From Psettodes erumei (Eukaryota; Chordata; Actinopteri; Pleuronectiformes; Psettodidae): 64,000 nt of DNA. A model generated the notes under the pieces. It was not told the DNA's origin and ran no database searches. It was given only the letters and a program-made list of their open reading frames with translations. A program made the position numbers and the translations under genes. Location: NCBI GenBank assembly GCA_016785225.1, contig JAFBJZ010000639.1, forward strand, positions 434,001-498,000. Direction: 5' to 3'. Each line of letters starts with the position of its first letter. Within the stretch, counting starts at the first letter, position 1. Positions 12,089-25,062 of this stretch are shown one piece after another.

Positions 12089-15000
12089 GTAAGTTGTGGC
12101 TTTTTTCCAACTTATTCAATACTTTAATAGTTAGAGTTTTATCCTCCTGAGAGAGTTTCTCCTCTCTGTTAGACTTGAGAGGAAGCGTCATCTTAGCACT
12201 GGCAGCAGTCGGCTCAGAGCCACCCTGGTTGTGTGTGCTTTGCTTGGTCAGTTGTGTGGGGGCAGCCGTTTGGAGGACCTCTGTCCGTTTGTGCCTGTTG
12301 TGTGTATATCAGATATCCTTCTTATAAATGCTGTCTGAACTGCAAACCAGAAGACTTTTGCCCTCTCATTCTGGCTGAATGAACAGAGACAGCTAAACTC
12401 ACCGTGAAGTACACACACACATTATCTCCGAACAGCCACCATATGCAGCACAGCAGTGAGTAAACCCTCATGTGACAGGCTGTCAAAGATGACTTCCCAG
12501 AATGAGAGTGCGTAATCCACCAGTGCAAAGTGGCTGCTGTGCTCAAATTGGTAGCCTGGGATAGTCGGATACTGATTTACAGCTGACCCACATACTGTAC
12601 ACACAACTATGATCCGTCTGAGTTAAATCTTCCGTCACCACGTGATTGAAATTTAAGCTGAGGAGTCCAGTTGTCTCATTAATTCTGACAGATACAAGAA
12701 GGTTTATTTTAAGTCACAGGGGTGTGAGTTGGTTTTCAACAGACAGTTGTGTCTTTTGAGGAATATTTAGCTTGCATCAGAGTTTGTACACCATCCTGCG
12801 TTTGTGGCAGAAGCTTCTGCCAGGGCTGTTTCTCATCTGCAATTCTTCTCGACCCCTTCAATCACTAACTCTTTATTGGTTTTAATGTGTTCTTTGTTTA
12901 CTGCCATCCAAGACTGAGCAGAACTTCTGTTTAGGCCCATATGTGTTCAGTCTGTGCTGAGAGGATAAGGACTCGTCTGGCATCTTACAGTGATTAAGGC
13001 TGGACATCAAGCTGAGTGACACTCTGCAAATTAGCCTTAAATTCGACTGTTATTAAGGTGGCTGAGCCCAGTGAGCCATGTGATGCATACATACGCTCTG
13101 CACTCACATATTTTTTTATCACCACTTGGTGGCAGTGTTGCAGTGTCATTTTGTCATCTGTGGTGCAGCCACCATTTCCTTAACTTCTGTGAAATGTTCC
13201 ATGTGGATGATTCATATTTTGCAGACGGAGGGACTTTTTAAATTATAATTTCTTATAGGAGGTGGAATACTTTAGTAAATACTGACTCCAGTAGGGGTGA
13301 GGACAGTGTAGTAGTGAGGTGAGGAGGCCACCAAGAACACTCAGCTGTCAGGCATCGCCCACTCGCCCTCAACCCTCGACTCTTCTCAATTGAGGAAGTC
13401 CTGAATGGGCTAAGCTACTTCCTAGTTTCCAAGCTGTTTTGTGTGGTTCTGTTTGGGCCTGTTGTCATGACTACAGCCACCGCCCCCTACCCCCAACCCC
13501 TGATTCTATCAGACTTTGTTTCGAAAATGACAGGAGCTGTGCCTGTGGTGCATAGTTGGCAATTTCATCCTCCTGACTGGATGTGCATCTGCATCTGCAA
13601 CACCTCCATCCCATTCAGGATTAAATTCATATACTCGACATGACGTGTCATCTGCGATGACTTCCCCGTATGGTCACCACATTGATTTGTTATAAATGCT
13701 AATTGGTGACACGCTGTGAAACACAACAGAGGGAAAGGAAAACAAAGTATTCAAGTCAGGACATCAAAGAAAGTTGTCTCATATTTTTTATATTCTGCCA
13801 CTTCAACAGGAAGAAGGTTGGCATCCTGTTTGTGAACATAACACTAACTGCATTATTTGTGTGGCCCACTTGAACAACTCTCTTTGATAGCTTTTGAAAG
13901 AAGCTGTTGGTTCGCCTTTGTCTTTCTGTTCAGTTCACATGAAATTGAACAAGCTGTATCCATAAAGGACAGGGCATTACGTCCAGTGTGACTCTGAAAC
14001 TCGTCTTTAATTTATTGGTACATGAGCTCACACTGGTACGTGAGTGAACTGTCTACCCCTCCCTCTTTTTGCACATGAATCAGTTTCAGAGGTGTTGATG
14101 TTTCCATCCAGACCCTTGTATACACTCTAAAACCCACGTGCACAAAACCCCCACCCATCCCCACAAACGCACATGAACCCAGAGTTGAAGGAAATCAAGG
14201 AAATCACTCAGCTCACCATGTTCCATAAAAGAAGTGTACAGGATATCCTCTATGAGTGAACGCCCCGCAGCTCTCCTCCCACTGCCCTCCACTGTATCTC
14301 ACCCCATATTGTTTCTCAGATAATTATTCAGCGATGATAAGTTGAGGGAGCCATGAAAACAGTCAGCACAGGGAGTACAGGAAACTGACTGGGAAGCCCC
14401 ACCTTTCAGTCATCCTGAGGGAGGGTTTCTGACAGGTGACATTATTCAACATGATGGAAACAGGTCAAACCAGGGCTGATTGTTTACAAGCAGCTCAATT
14501 TATGGTTAGCTATGGGTAAGAGAGGGAATCAGTGGATGGAAAATGTTAGAATCCAGCCAAGCTGAGTGTGGAGAACTTTGAGTTACTTTTTGGGATTATG
14601 AGCGTCATTAACCAAAACTTTTCATTTAAAAGTTGCATTTTTTTGAGAGAGCAATTAAGATAACTGACATTTAACTCATGAAATGCGCATTACCAGCAAA
14701 AAGTTATGTAAACGTTGCAAAAATGCTTTTATCCCTAAACTCTCAAGCTCACTTTTAACAGACATTTTTCAAGCTTCACAGTATAATTTAGCAACATTTG
14801 TTGCTTTGGCTGGATGAGTTCATCCTGTTCTCATGCATCATCTCATGCAAAGAAGTAGCATATTCATACTTTGTCTCATTTACACCCCCCCCCACCCAAA
14901 AAAAAATACATTTCATAGAACAAATTACCTGTGTTTTGCACACAAATCACAGCATGTACCTCAATAATTACATAATTACGTTTTTTATGCCTATCACATT

Positions 15001-18000
15001 GGTTTATAGACAAGCATGGAGATGTATGAGGAGCATCATCTAAACCTTTATCATCTTCCATGTTCCAAAAGACAGGAAACCAAATGTGCAAATGCTTATC
15101 TTTACAGTACCATATGCGTACGTCAGGAGGTTTGCAAGTTGTCAACAGTGTGATGCTCTGTTTTTTTTGTTGCTTGCAGGAAGATTCACACAGACTCCAC
15201 AAGTCCATATTGAAAATGCTGTTTGTGCTCAGTTCTTTGTGCAGAGGGTAACATCCAAGTCTGGAAACCACTGCAGCCTTGTTGCTGCCAGCATAAATTT
15301 AAATCTTACAATGAAAGAGTAAAAGGATATAGTTTGTTTGTTTTTTTCCAAAGAACTGTCATACTGATAAAAACATACATATGCTATGTGAGTGGTAGCA
15401 TAGACTAATTTGGGTTAAAACAAAGCTTTGTATGCTAAGGATGCCTACTTTCTCTGAACACTTTCTACTTCACCAAAACCCCTCACTTCTTTTTTTCATC
15501 ATTGGTTTTCCCTTTAATCTTCCTCCAGATTTGAGCAGCAGTTTCACTACCCTGTTTTAATTGCACAATATCTTTGCAATAACATTGTGTTGTCTGGGTT
15601 GTGCTACAATAAATTTGTTAAGATTGTTAAGAATAAGTTTGTTCCACTAACACTAACAGAAGTGAAATTCCATCACATGCACATTAAGGTCAAACTGATC
15701 AACTGTAAGGGGTCATTTAGATAAAGGTTGAAACTGCACATGACGGTAAAATTAAAAGATAAAGAGATTTTTGTAGTGTGTGTAGCTTCCTTCTGATAAA
15801 AGTTTATGGTTTTGCTGAAATCCTGTTTATCTTAAACTGACCAAGCAACAAAAGCCTCAACATTTGAAACACAAATGTTGCAGAAATGCCATGTTATCAT
15901 GGAAAACAAAGTGATACAGCTGTTGGTGTATAAGAATATATGACATTTGACAGAACATTATAGATTTTTTCCACAGGGACATTTTCTGTATGTAAGAGAC
16001 ATGTATGTTATCGTCGACTATTAAATTACATTTTTATTAATTATTTTAATGCTAATTAATTATATAGAATAATTGAACAACGTTGGATCAAGGAACTTCA
16101 AGGGTTTTACGAGCTACAAAGCTGCAGGAAATTCCACAAGGTTAAACTCAGCATGAATCATTAAATCTGGCAATGTTTCTGATGAAAACATAGATTAACA
16201 TAAAAATTACTATACTGAGTATATAACACACTTCTGCACACTTTTTTGTTTTTATTAACAATGTATCTAACAAGCACAAATGATTTTGGTTACACTGATT
16301 TATGCTATGTGCAAAGACCTCTGTAGTTATTGTGCTATTTCAGGGGCACCAGGACACACAGAGACACACACAAACACACCCACAGCCACAGTCGAGTAAC
16401 CACACTTGCACATGTATGCACAGGCACACATTCGCATACTGCTACTTCCAGTACAAACACTTTCGCACGTACACATGCTCCTCCAGATGTTGTTTTGGAG
16501 CGTTCCCTCATTCGGTCGCTCAGCTTTGCCTAGCAGCCAGCCCAGGGTGTGTGTCCATGTTTAGATAAATACACATTGGCTGGTGGAGGTGTGTATTTCA
16601 CAAACCATGTGTTCTGCTTTAATTAAATACTTGTGGCATATGGTTTACAGTGCGCTTGGGCCTGCATTGGCACTGAGGGGCCACATGCTTTGTTACGTAC
16701 AACACACACACACACACACACGCATAAATACATATATTTACTACATATGTAGGTCTACACTGTCTACATACTATGTAGTGAATGATACAGTGAAAGAAGA
16801 ATAATTCACACATACAGACAGATGCTTTTACATGCATGTCATTGTGCACTACAACCATAAACATGCATGGACGCACAAATCAACACATTAACTCTAAAAG
16901 CCCATTCACAGCTGCCAGGATGTGTGATGCATATTATGTGCTGTCTCACAAGATGGGCTCAAAGCCTAATTGCACATCTCGGGGGGCATATATTCTACCT
17001 AGTAAAGTTGCTGATTGATGGATACATGCAAATACTGTGCATACACTGCCACCATACTCTGCTCTTTATCCTTAGACACCTTTGCAGCAGTTTTATAAAA
17101 CAACCAGACTGCACCATAAATACACAGTGTTATTCTGCGTTGCCATCGACCTCTCAGGTGTTAGGGTTAGGGGCCACTGGGATGGCTTGGCATTCTATTA
17201 GTGCAGCCTTCAATGGAGCTTTTCATTCAAATGGGAACTATTTGGAACCTATAAAAGGTCAGAGCACTCTTTCTGCCCTTTTGCTTTCACTAATGCTTGA
17301 AAACTGTTTGTGATTTGTGATATCTGATGTGTGGCAGTATCTCCTGGATATCCAGAAGTGAAAATGCCATTTTCCTGTGTCCCTTGCTTAAGTTTTTGGT
17401 TTCTTTTGTGGGCCAGCTGGGGGCCAGGTTGTACATTAACAATTATGACTTAAACCATTAGTGTGGAAATGGTTAAAGTGAACCAGGATCAGGGTCAAGT
17501 GATCACATATCTCATTTACAGTTTCTGCTGGCCCCACAACCATGCACAAAGCTGCTTACTCATGACCAATCACTTACTTGCGTCAGTATTATCACTATTT
17601 CTTTATTTCTCTGGGAGATTCATGGATAAGAAATAGTGTGGCACATCCCACAGGGAGACGGTGGGAAGTGGTTATATAAACACAAGGCCAACTTTGATAT
17701 TTCATCACTTGAGATTATTTTATCATCACCGTTTCAACACCGTGTCTCTGTCGCCCCCAAAATGACCTTCAACAAATTAACTGTGGCAGCATCAAGGACC
17801 ACTAGTGTAACCAGACCCACTACATCAAAAAGCCAGCTTGTCGTCAGTGTCCCTCACAAGAGAAGTGCTCAGCGCTAGATCAAATGGTCTGATGTGTCCA
17901 TCGTGCTCAAATTCCCATGTTCCTCCTGATCACGGTGTAACGGAGGGCGGGTTGATGCACGAATCACCCTGTGATTGCCCAGAGGCGCCGTCGCACAACC

Positions 18001-18421
18001 CTAATGTCAACTCTCCCCAGGAAGTCTGTCAGGTTTCTCTGTCACAGGAAAAAAGGCTACTACAGAAGTGACCACACTTTAATTAACGTGTCAGCCAGTG
18101 TTTAGAGGTTGTTTACTCTGAACTGAAGCCTCAAGCTCTCACTTTAACTTCCATCTGTAACTGTAGTCAAACCAGCCCCCCTGGAGGCCACTTGAAGAAC
18201 CACAGTCGTGACAGGGGATCTTGTCTGATTGCAGGTTAACGTGGTTAAAGCGACTGTGTGACATGTCGTCCACTTTCACTGTCAGAGCTGCTCAGAGGCC
18301 ACATGAGGAAATCAAACCCTGAGAGCACCTTTGATCGTGTAAAGGGTCTCGAGGTATGACAGGGTCTCTTGTCTGCATTGGTGCCTGCGCGTGCATGCAC
18401 GAATGTGAGGGGGGCAGGGAA

Positions 18422-18422
<1 letters not shown>

Positions 18423-18482
<60 letters not shown>

Positions 18483-18487
18483 ACACA
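18423..18487. repeat. (CA)n microsatellite upstream of the v2-type first exon
   Basis: A 65-nt alternating purine-pyrimidine run (AC/CA), broken once by T at 18478. It ends about 245 bp before the v2-type start codon. Long CA/TG runs can adopt Z-DNA and are length-polymorphic, so it may influence this promoter; that is inference. Confidence 0.95.
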
Positions 18488-18539
18488 GGACATGGGGGGG
18501 TTAGCTACAGGGAGGGGAGGAGAAGGGAGGAGACTTGCC

Positions 18540-18731
18540 TTCTCGCTCTCCCTGAAGCCTGAAAGCAGTGATATAGTAAAGTTGGTGGGAAGTCAGAGAA
18601 AATTGCTCCTTTAAGAGAGCTGTGGGCTTGGACTCGTTTCTCATTGACTCTGTCCTGGAAGTTTTGTTCAGAATTAACAGGGAGCTACTTAAAAGTAGAA
18701 AGACGTTTTGTGATATTTCACGACTGAAAAG
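18540..18731 (+). promoter_or_regulatory. septin9: putative promoter/5' UTR of the v2-type first exon
   Basis: This stretch lies between the CA repeat and the start codon. It has no clear TATA box at a fixed distance. An in-frame TGA at 18711-18713 separates any upstream frame from the ATG at 18732. The human SEPT9_v2 promoter is CpG-rich; this one is not visibly CpG-rich. The transcription start is unknown. Confidence 0.4.
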
Positions 18732-18786
18732 ATGTCTGACTCTGGAGTCAATCCACACTTGGAGGGAATTATTTCTGATTTCGAAG
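18732..18786 (+). CDS. septin9: septin 9 first coding exon, v2 type
   Basis: The exon encodes MSDSGVNPHLEGIISDFE and ends with one base (G). Spliced to 25063 it reads ...IISDFE-ALKRSFEVE. This closely parallels the SEPT9_v2 N-terminus as I recall it (MSDPAVNAQLDGIISDFE-ALKRSF), with differences only at a few positions. The ATG has A at -3, and an in-frame TGA lies 21 bases upstream. The donor is GAAG|GTTTGT, weaker than consensus after the GT. Exon length of 55 nt gives 18 codons plus one base, the phase required by 25063. It is mutually exclusive with the exon at 12067, and the order v3 then v2 along the gene agrees with what I remember of the human locus. Confidence 0.92.
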
Positions 18787-18978
18787 GTTTGTAGTTTGTT
18801 TTCCCACTTGTCCTTCGCTGGCAATGTTCATGCTGAGAGTCTGTGGAAAGAAACATATGTCAGACATATTTTGTTTGGTGAGCTGTATTAATATTGACAA
18901 GCATCTTTTCACTGCGTGTGCAAATATGCTATGTTTGCATGTCTGTGAAAGTATCTTGTACTCTTGTAAACCTGTATT

Positions 18979-19017
<39 letters not shown>

Positions 19018-19018
19018 G
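18979..19018. repeat. (TG)n microsatellite
   Basis: About 40 nt of TG repeat with one TTT interruption, roughly 190 bp inside the intron after the v2-type exon. Together with the CA run at 18423 it brackets that exon. Confidence 0.9.
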
Positions 19019-19993
19019 CATGATTGTTACTGTGTTAAAAAAAATAACAGGCTGGTGGGCATATTCTTGCCAAGGCCCTGTAGATTATCATCTGTTATTG
19101 ATTATACCCAAGTTACATCAATAAACAATAACAACAATAAAAAATAAACACAGCACTGACACCACACTATTCCAGCACCGGAAAGCCCTCAGCTGAAAGC
19201 ACTAAGAGGGAGACAGTGGAAACCTCAGCTCTAAAAGTTAACATCTGTCTAACCCCTCATGAAAAACTCACAACTGTGTCCCTCCTTTGTTTTCTAAGCC
19301 CGTGTGGAGCTGGCATGAATTCCCTTTGTCCTGCCTTTCCTCTCCCATTCATTCACTCTTCCTTCCTTCCCTCCTTCCCCACTTCTTTCCTGTTCCTCCT
19401 CCGGTCAGACTGGTCCCCGCAGCTGCTCTTTGGTCTTTGGTTGTCAGATGCTGAGAGCTGAGGCCAGATAGCCTGGTGAATTTAATAATCACATAACTTC
19501 TCAACTGCACTGCAACATGCAATCTGTTTGGTAAAACATTTGTGTTACTGTGTCTGTCTGAAAGAAATATGTCTTAAAAAAAAGAGGTTGAGATGTGTTA
19601 AATTAATTTTTAGAAAGGCTAATACCAGGTTACTCCCTGCACGCACTCTTATAACATGTTGTCAACGATGGCGTTCAGTATGCACCTACCAACACTTTAT
19701 GTATCTAGTATCCAATAGCAACCATCGCAGTCTATGTCACTAGTGGATTATAATTGTCAGTATAAACCAATGTGGTGTTTTAATTCTGTGCTTAAACAAC
19801 TTTAAAACAGGGTGCAGGGCGAACACTTGACTTAGTAAATCCCCATTTTATCCCAGATCATTATGTTTTCCAGTACATTGCACTGCACTGCATCTCACAT
19901 CGAGGAGGAAACGGGCAGAGGCAGGGAAAGGCAATTTCATTGGCGAGTGCACTAAAGATGAAATAATGCCGCTTTGGATGGATTTGTGCATGC

Positions 19994-20048
19994 GTGTGTG
20001 TGTGTGGGGTGGTGGTGGGGTTGGTGGTGGTGGTGGTGGTGGGGGGGG
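19994..20048 (+). repeat. TG then GGT/GGGG simple repeat, G-quadruplex-prone
   Basis: A TG run passes into 'ggggtggtggtggggttggtgg' and ends in a G-run of at least eight. Several G-tracts of two to nine within 50 nt on the + strand, which is also the transcribed RNA sense, could fold as a G-quadruplex in the intron. Confidence 0.8.
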
Positions 20049-23000
20049 CTATTACAGAATGTGGTTGATCAAAACTACCATAGAAACTACACAATGAAAC
20101 AATAATGTGATTTTCTAAGTGTCCCTCTCTGAATCTAAACTTATGAGTCACCAGAGAATAAGCACAGAATAAGCCCTTATTTGTATATTCAAAGAGGCTT
20201 TGTGGAGTCATACGTGGGCTCCTGCTATGTTTGCCAATCTAAACTGAGTTTTTGTGTCCAGTCCAAGTTATTTAGGACTGGTTATCTGCTTAAAGGTGCC
20301 ATGTTGTTGCGCCAGCGTGGAATGTGGACAAGGAAAGGAAATTAACATAGAAATGGAGTGTGTGTGTGTTTTCTAAACCTGGCACAGAGGCCAGTGTGTG
20401 TTATTAACTTGTTTGAGTGGATAATGTGTGTAAATACAACACTTTTTAACAGTTCTCTGTGGTCCTGCTCAATGTGAGACAGTTATATTAAATCACAGGT
20501 GGAAGGAGAAAAGAAAAACATGTAATGCATTGCTATTATGCCTGTGTTATAACGCAGTTAACAGAAAAATCTGATTTTTTTGTTATTAGGAGTGTTACTT
20601 GCAGACTTGCAGGACATTTGTCTTAATCTTTTGTTTGTTAGTCATCATCACTCAGTTGCATCATCATGTTCTCTATCCAGTAATTTACTAGCACTTTCTT
20701 TGCCAGAACATTCAGGGTGTGATTCATGAGTAAAAAGTGGTTGGTCTGAATCTTTTCATTTCTGCTCCAGTTAATCGCATGTAATCTTTCCTGTATCCGT
20801 TCATGGTGGCAACCACTTTGCCCTCCCCCGCAGAGCTTTCTGTAAAATCCAAACAGTGTGTGTCAGCAGGTGTTAAGTGGAATGCAGCCACTCTCTTTAT
20901 AGCTTCTCCGGACACTGATGTAAATCAATCGGTTTCCGAGTGAGATAGTTAACCAATGCTTGATCAAAGGAACAGAACAAGGCTTTACCTGTCAAAGGTT
21001 TAGGCCTAGAGAGCCTGAAGCTAAGCACCAGGCCAGCTATTTAACAGCTGCCTGATTAACTTTCTCTCCGCGGGAGCATGTGTGCGTGTGTGCAAATCTT
21101 TAATTGTGAGATTTAATTGCCTATTTCTTTAAAAGGATTCACCTTCTCCTCTTAAACATTTTGTGCTTCAGCATTACTGCAAAAAATGTAAAATTTCAAA
21201 CCAAATCTCTACACCAGCTTCCTCTAACATATCTTCCCCCTTTACCAAATACCTATAACGCTCCCTGCATTCCTCTGTGCTGGACACAGGGTATCAGCCA
21301 GACCAGTAGGGAAACATGAAGTTAATCTGATACAACGAGCCGCACTGCTGCTGGTCAACTTTGATAAATGCAACGCCATTAGTGGGTGGTAAGAGGAATT
21401 ATATGTTTGACAGTGTGGCATTAAAGTTTCATTTGACCAAGCAGTATACCATTGTGTGAAATTCTATCGTTGGTTGTTTGGCCTTGTCAAATGGGAGGTT
21501 TGGTCATGTTTTTCCTTGTCTGACCACATCGACTTGTACTCTGTGGCTACTGACATCGGATCAGTCCACTGTGGATAAAATGGTTTTATATAACCAGTGT
21601 TTGACAGAGAGTAACTGTCTCGATTTCTTGACTTATTGCCTGAGGCTAGAATTACAAGACCAATTATGAGTTCAAGGGCACGTACTTTATTAATTGAAAT
21701 ACTGGTGCTGTGAATGTTTTTGTTTTTACTATACTGCATATCTGTGTTTTTATGTGCAGGAACTTCAAACAGTTACAAGTTCAGAAGATTGCCTGATCAA
21801 TTTAGATATTTGTGTTCACAGCTGCAAAATGAAGCTGAGAAAATTCAACATTTGTGTCTTTTGTTTTATCATGTTCCAGTGAGAAACCTTGCAACTTTGT
21901 GCTGACTTGTTTTCACCTCCACATTTCTCACCCTGCAATCTCTCTGTCTCTCTATCTCCAGTCTCTTTTTCCTCCTTTCTCCTTCCTTCCCTCCTGTCTC
22001 TCTGTTTGGTTTCCTCCCTCTAACCCATGACTATCTCTTATTAGTGCATGTGGGCTGAGATGATACTGAATGTTTGTGTTCATTGGTTGGGATGTCCTTG
22101 AGTAGTAAGTGATGACACTGATGATAAAGAGGCAGCATAGCCTAACACCTGGCCTGTATTAAAACAAATGACCATGAAGCAAAGTGAGGATACAGTTGCC
22201 TCCATCTTTGTTTTTGTTGCACCAGTAATGCTGAGCTATATTGTCTGTGCTGCATTAGCTTCCCACATGAGACACTGTGAGATACTGGACACTGGGCGGT
22301 GATAGGTAGTGGAGGGACATGGGGAGACGAGACTCCTGGCTGCTGTTAATGAGGTTCCTCTGAGGTAGGCTGGACCTCTCATTTCCAGCTCATAGTCTGG
22401 GAATGCTGTTTCACTGGGAATGATACTCCTTCATTCGTCTGTCAGTCCCACACTCATGCACAAATAGTACTCCTTTTGCTCCGTGATGCTATACTTACGA
22501 TATTTACTTACAATGTCCTCGCAAAGAATTTCTACTCTTTTGCTTTTGCTTTAGCTAAACAAGAAAGAGAGACTGAACTATCACTGACTATACAAAAAAC
22601 ATGGGGGTGTGATTCTTAAAAATATAAGATCTGAGTGATTGTCTAAGTGAAAAATACCAACATTATGCATAGAAAGATTCAAATTTGCTTCTGCTCTTAA
22701 ATCATGCACACTTGACTGCACAGTCCCTAAATACAAGCAAACGGCATGTCCTCTGCTCTGCAGTCCTGTGCCCAAGGCACATAATCACAAAGCAGCCAAA
22801 AACACAACTACTAATCTAAGATCACTTAACAGGTCACTGGCAAAACAACGTCGTAGTTCAGCTTTTATTATGACAAAACTTGTGAATATGGGTCCTGATG
22901 TTCCATGTTCAGCTTTAGTTCTCACATGCACAGCTCTTTCCAAAATGTAACAAAAGTCTACAGCAAAGGTCAAAGAGATGTTAGAGTGTGCACAGTTTCC

Positions 23001-25062
23001 TTAAGTGTTGGGACTCTCAGAGGAGGTTGAAAGGAATCACAAAGCAGTGCTGTCTTAGCGTGCATCACAACCTTTCAGCTCCTTATGAAATCCACAGACC
23101 GGTTTTGGCAGACAATCTTATTCTCTGGCCAGAGTTGAAAGTAGCCACAGCCTTGGGCTCCCTCTCAGCAATCATAAAAAAATAAGAGAGAGGAAAGCTG
23201 GGGTAAGAGGGACACAGTCCAGTGGCATTGTGGATTTAGACACCACTTACAAATTGCAAATTTATTGTTGTATATAATTCTTTTTGGTTATGTGCATCTA
23301 TCCAAGGATTGATTTTAATGCTGTTTTATTGTGCCTTATTGGATAATGAAGTGTTCTCATTGGAATTTCAGCACAGAAAATAAGTACTTAGAGTGTGAGA
23401 AAAAATTGGGATAAAAAGTGGGTATGAGTGGTTGGTTACTGCATTTTTCACACTAAGACCTATTGTGTGCTTATTAAGGGACATTTCAAGCTTTCTCCAG
23501 ATAATGTGGGTGCTGTAAACACATCTGGAGGCCCTGTAGCTGGCTTCATAGCCTTAGCAACACTTATAAAACCTTTTTTATAACTCTCTTTTTTTTGGTG
23601 TAATAATGCCACAGTTGAAGGGTAACTGCATTTCAAGCTGTGGATAAACAGTGTACGGGGCACTGGGGGGTTAAGGAGATTTGTAACACAGACATTTGTA
23701 AATTGTGAGCACAAATCCATTTATTCCCGTGGTGAACATCCTTGGTGTGTCCAGCTAGGAAGAAAAAGAGAAAAAGGCCGATTGCTGTGGCCTGGAATTT
23801 TTTGTAAGCGAGGTAAATCATATCTAATATCCACCATGTTGGAGTGAAGCAGCTTATAGGAGTAAATTAGATTAGCGGCGCTGGCGGATGTGTGTGGGGA
23901 TACAGCTTTGATGTGATTGTGTTGAGCTCCGCATCCCCTAACAGAGTTTTTGCTTTTGAGCAGTGGGGCCGGGGCATGGTCATACTCCCTGTGGGTGTAG
24001 CCGCTCAAAAATAAACACGTATACATTCCCGTAACACATGCTTGTCTGGTTTTTTTTACGCACTTTGAGCACTTTGAACAGAACTGCACATAGCCGTACA
24101 TAAAGACGTGTGCGCACATAGACCCGCCACAAGCCACAAACACATCAAATAATCAGTGCTGAGTTTTGGATTGTTGGAAACAGGGGATGTTCTTAGGGGT
24201 GTGCGTGAGTTGACTGGTCTAAGTAGTGTGTCATTATGATAGCAGCTCCTGGGCCGCTGGCTAGGCACACCAACTCCACAACGGGAATCAAATTCGAGTT
24301 GACTCTGAGCCAGCGCACTCTTCCCAGAGGGGTGATTCCATCCCTCAGTATCTTCCTCTTGGACAGTGCAGCTACTTTCTCATGTCACAACCGAGGGCAA
24401 GGATGTGCCTTAATCTCGGTGCTCACTTTTTCTGATAAGCAGGGAGACTTGGGACTTTTCTGCCTAATTGCTTGGCAGTTTGCGTGCATTACAACATGTC
24501 ATGAAACTGAATGCTGCTTCTTTTATGTTTCCACCAAAATTGCAACTACAGCGACCCCACCCTCAAACATTAGGCTTTTCACAGCTTGGATACTGTTCAT
24601 AATACGTTTTAGAAAACAAGTACACTTTGTGTACTGCTCAGTTAATTGGTTTGACCTTTTTAATTATCATTTATGATATTGTTCCTACTTCCTACAGACG
24701 GCAATCTTGACCCATAAATGTTTTATGAGGAAAGGATGAGCTTGTTTTGGTTAAGGAATTGCCAAGAATCAAGAGTGAGTCAACATGCTTTTAATGTTAT
24801 TGTCTGTTTCATACATTGTTGGGAAGTAACTAAAGACATTTGACCAGCTACTTATATATATATTATATAATTATAATAAAGACTACTTATATATTAAATG
24901 GGAAGTACAATTGAACAGAAAAGCTCCAAATCATTAGGCTATACATTGGAAGCATAAAATGTCAAATGACAATGACTCAAATGACTACCATTATAGTTCC
25001 TAATTAATTGTCATTCGGTTATTGATAAATCAGCTCATGATGTCTTTGTCCTTCACATGCAG

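Larger units (their letters stand above)
12089..18731 (+). other. septin9: intron between v3-type and v2-type first exons
   Basis: No exon is recognised. There are AT-rich tracts near 16010-16080, CA-rich stretches around 16350-16470 and 16699-16721, and two TTAGGG units at 17161-17172 that are too few to matter. A strong-looking acceptor with a following donor (about 15179-15248) encloses a frame of no recognisable similarity and is treated as chance. A long CA repeat lies at 18423-18487. Confidence 0.7.
18787..25062 (+). other. septin9: intron before the large N-terminal exon
   Basis: No exon is recognised. It contains a TG repeat at 18979-19018, a GGT/GGGG-rich stretch at 19994-20048 and an AT-rich patch near 24850-24900. 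The 3' end has a typical acceptor (tgtctttgtccttcacatgcag). Confidence 0.75.

Noticed and set aside
11820..12191. Antisense 123-codon frame
   Set aside because: It is the reverse strand of the purine-rich 5' UTR tract; low complexity.
15060..15322. Possible cassette exon with acceptor ttgcttgcag and donor GTAACA
   Set aside because: Peptide has no similarity to septins, all frames are equally open, and the region precedes any need for an exon.
17161..17172. Two TTAGGG units
   Set aside because: Too few copies to be an interstitial telomeric array; expected by chance.
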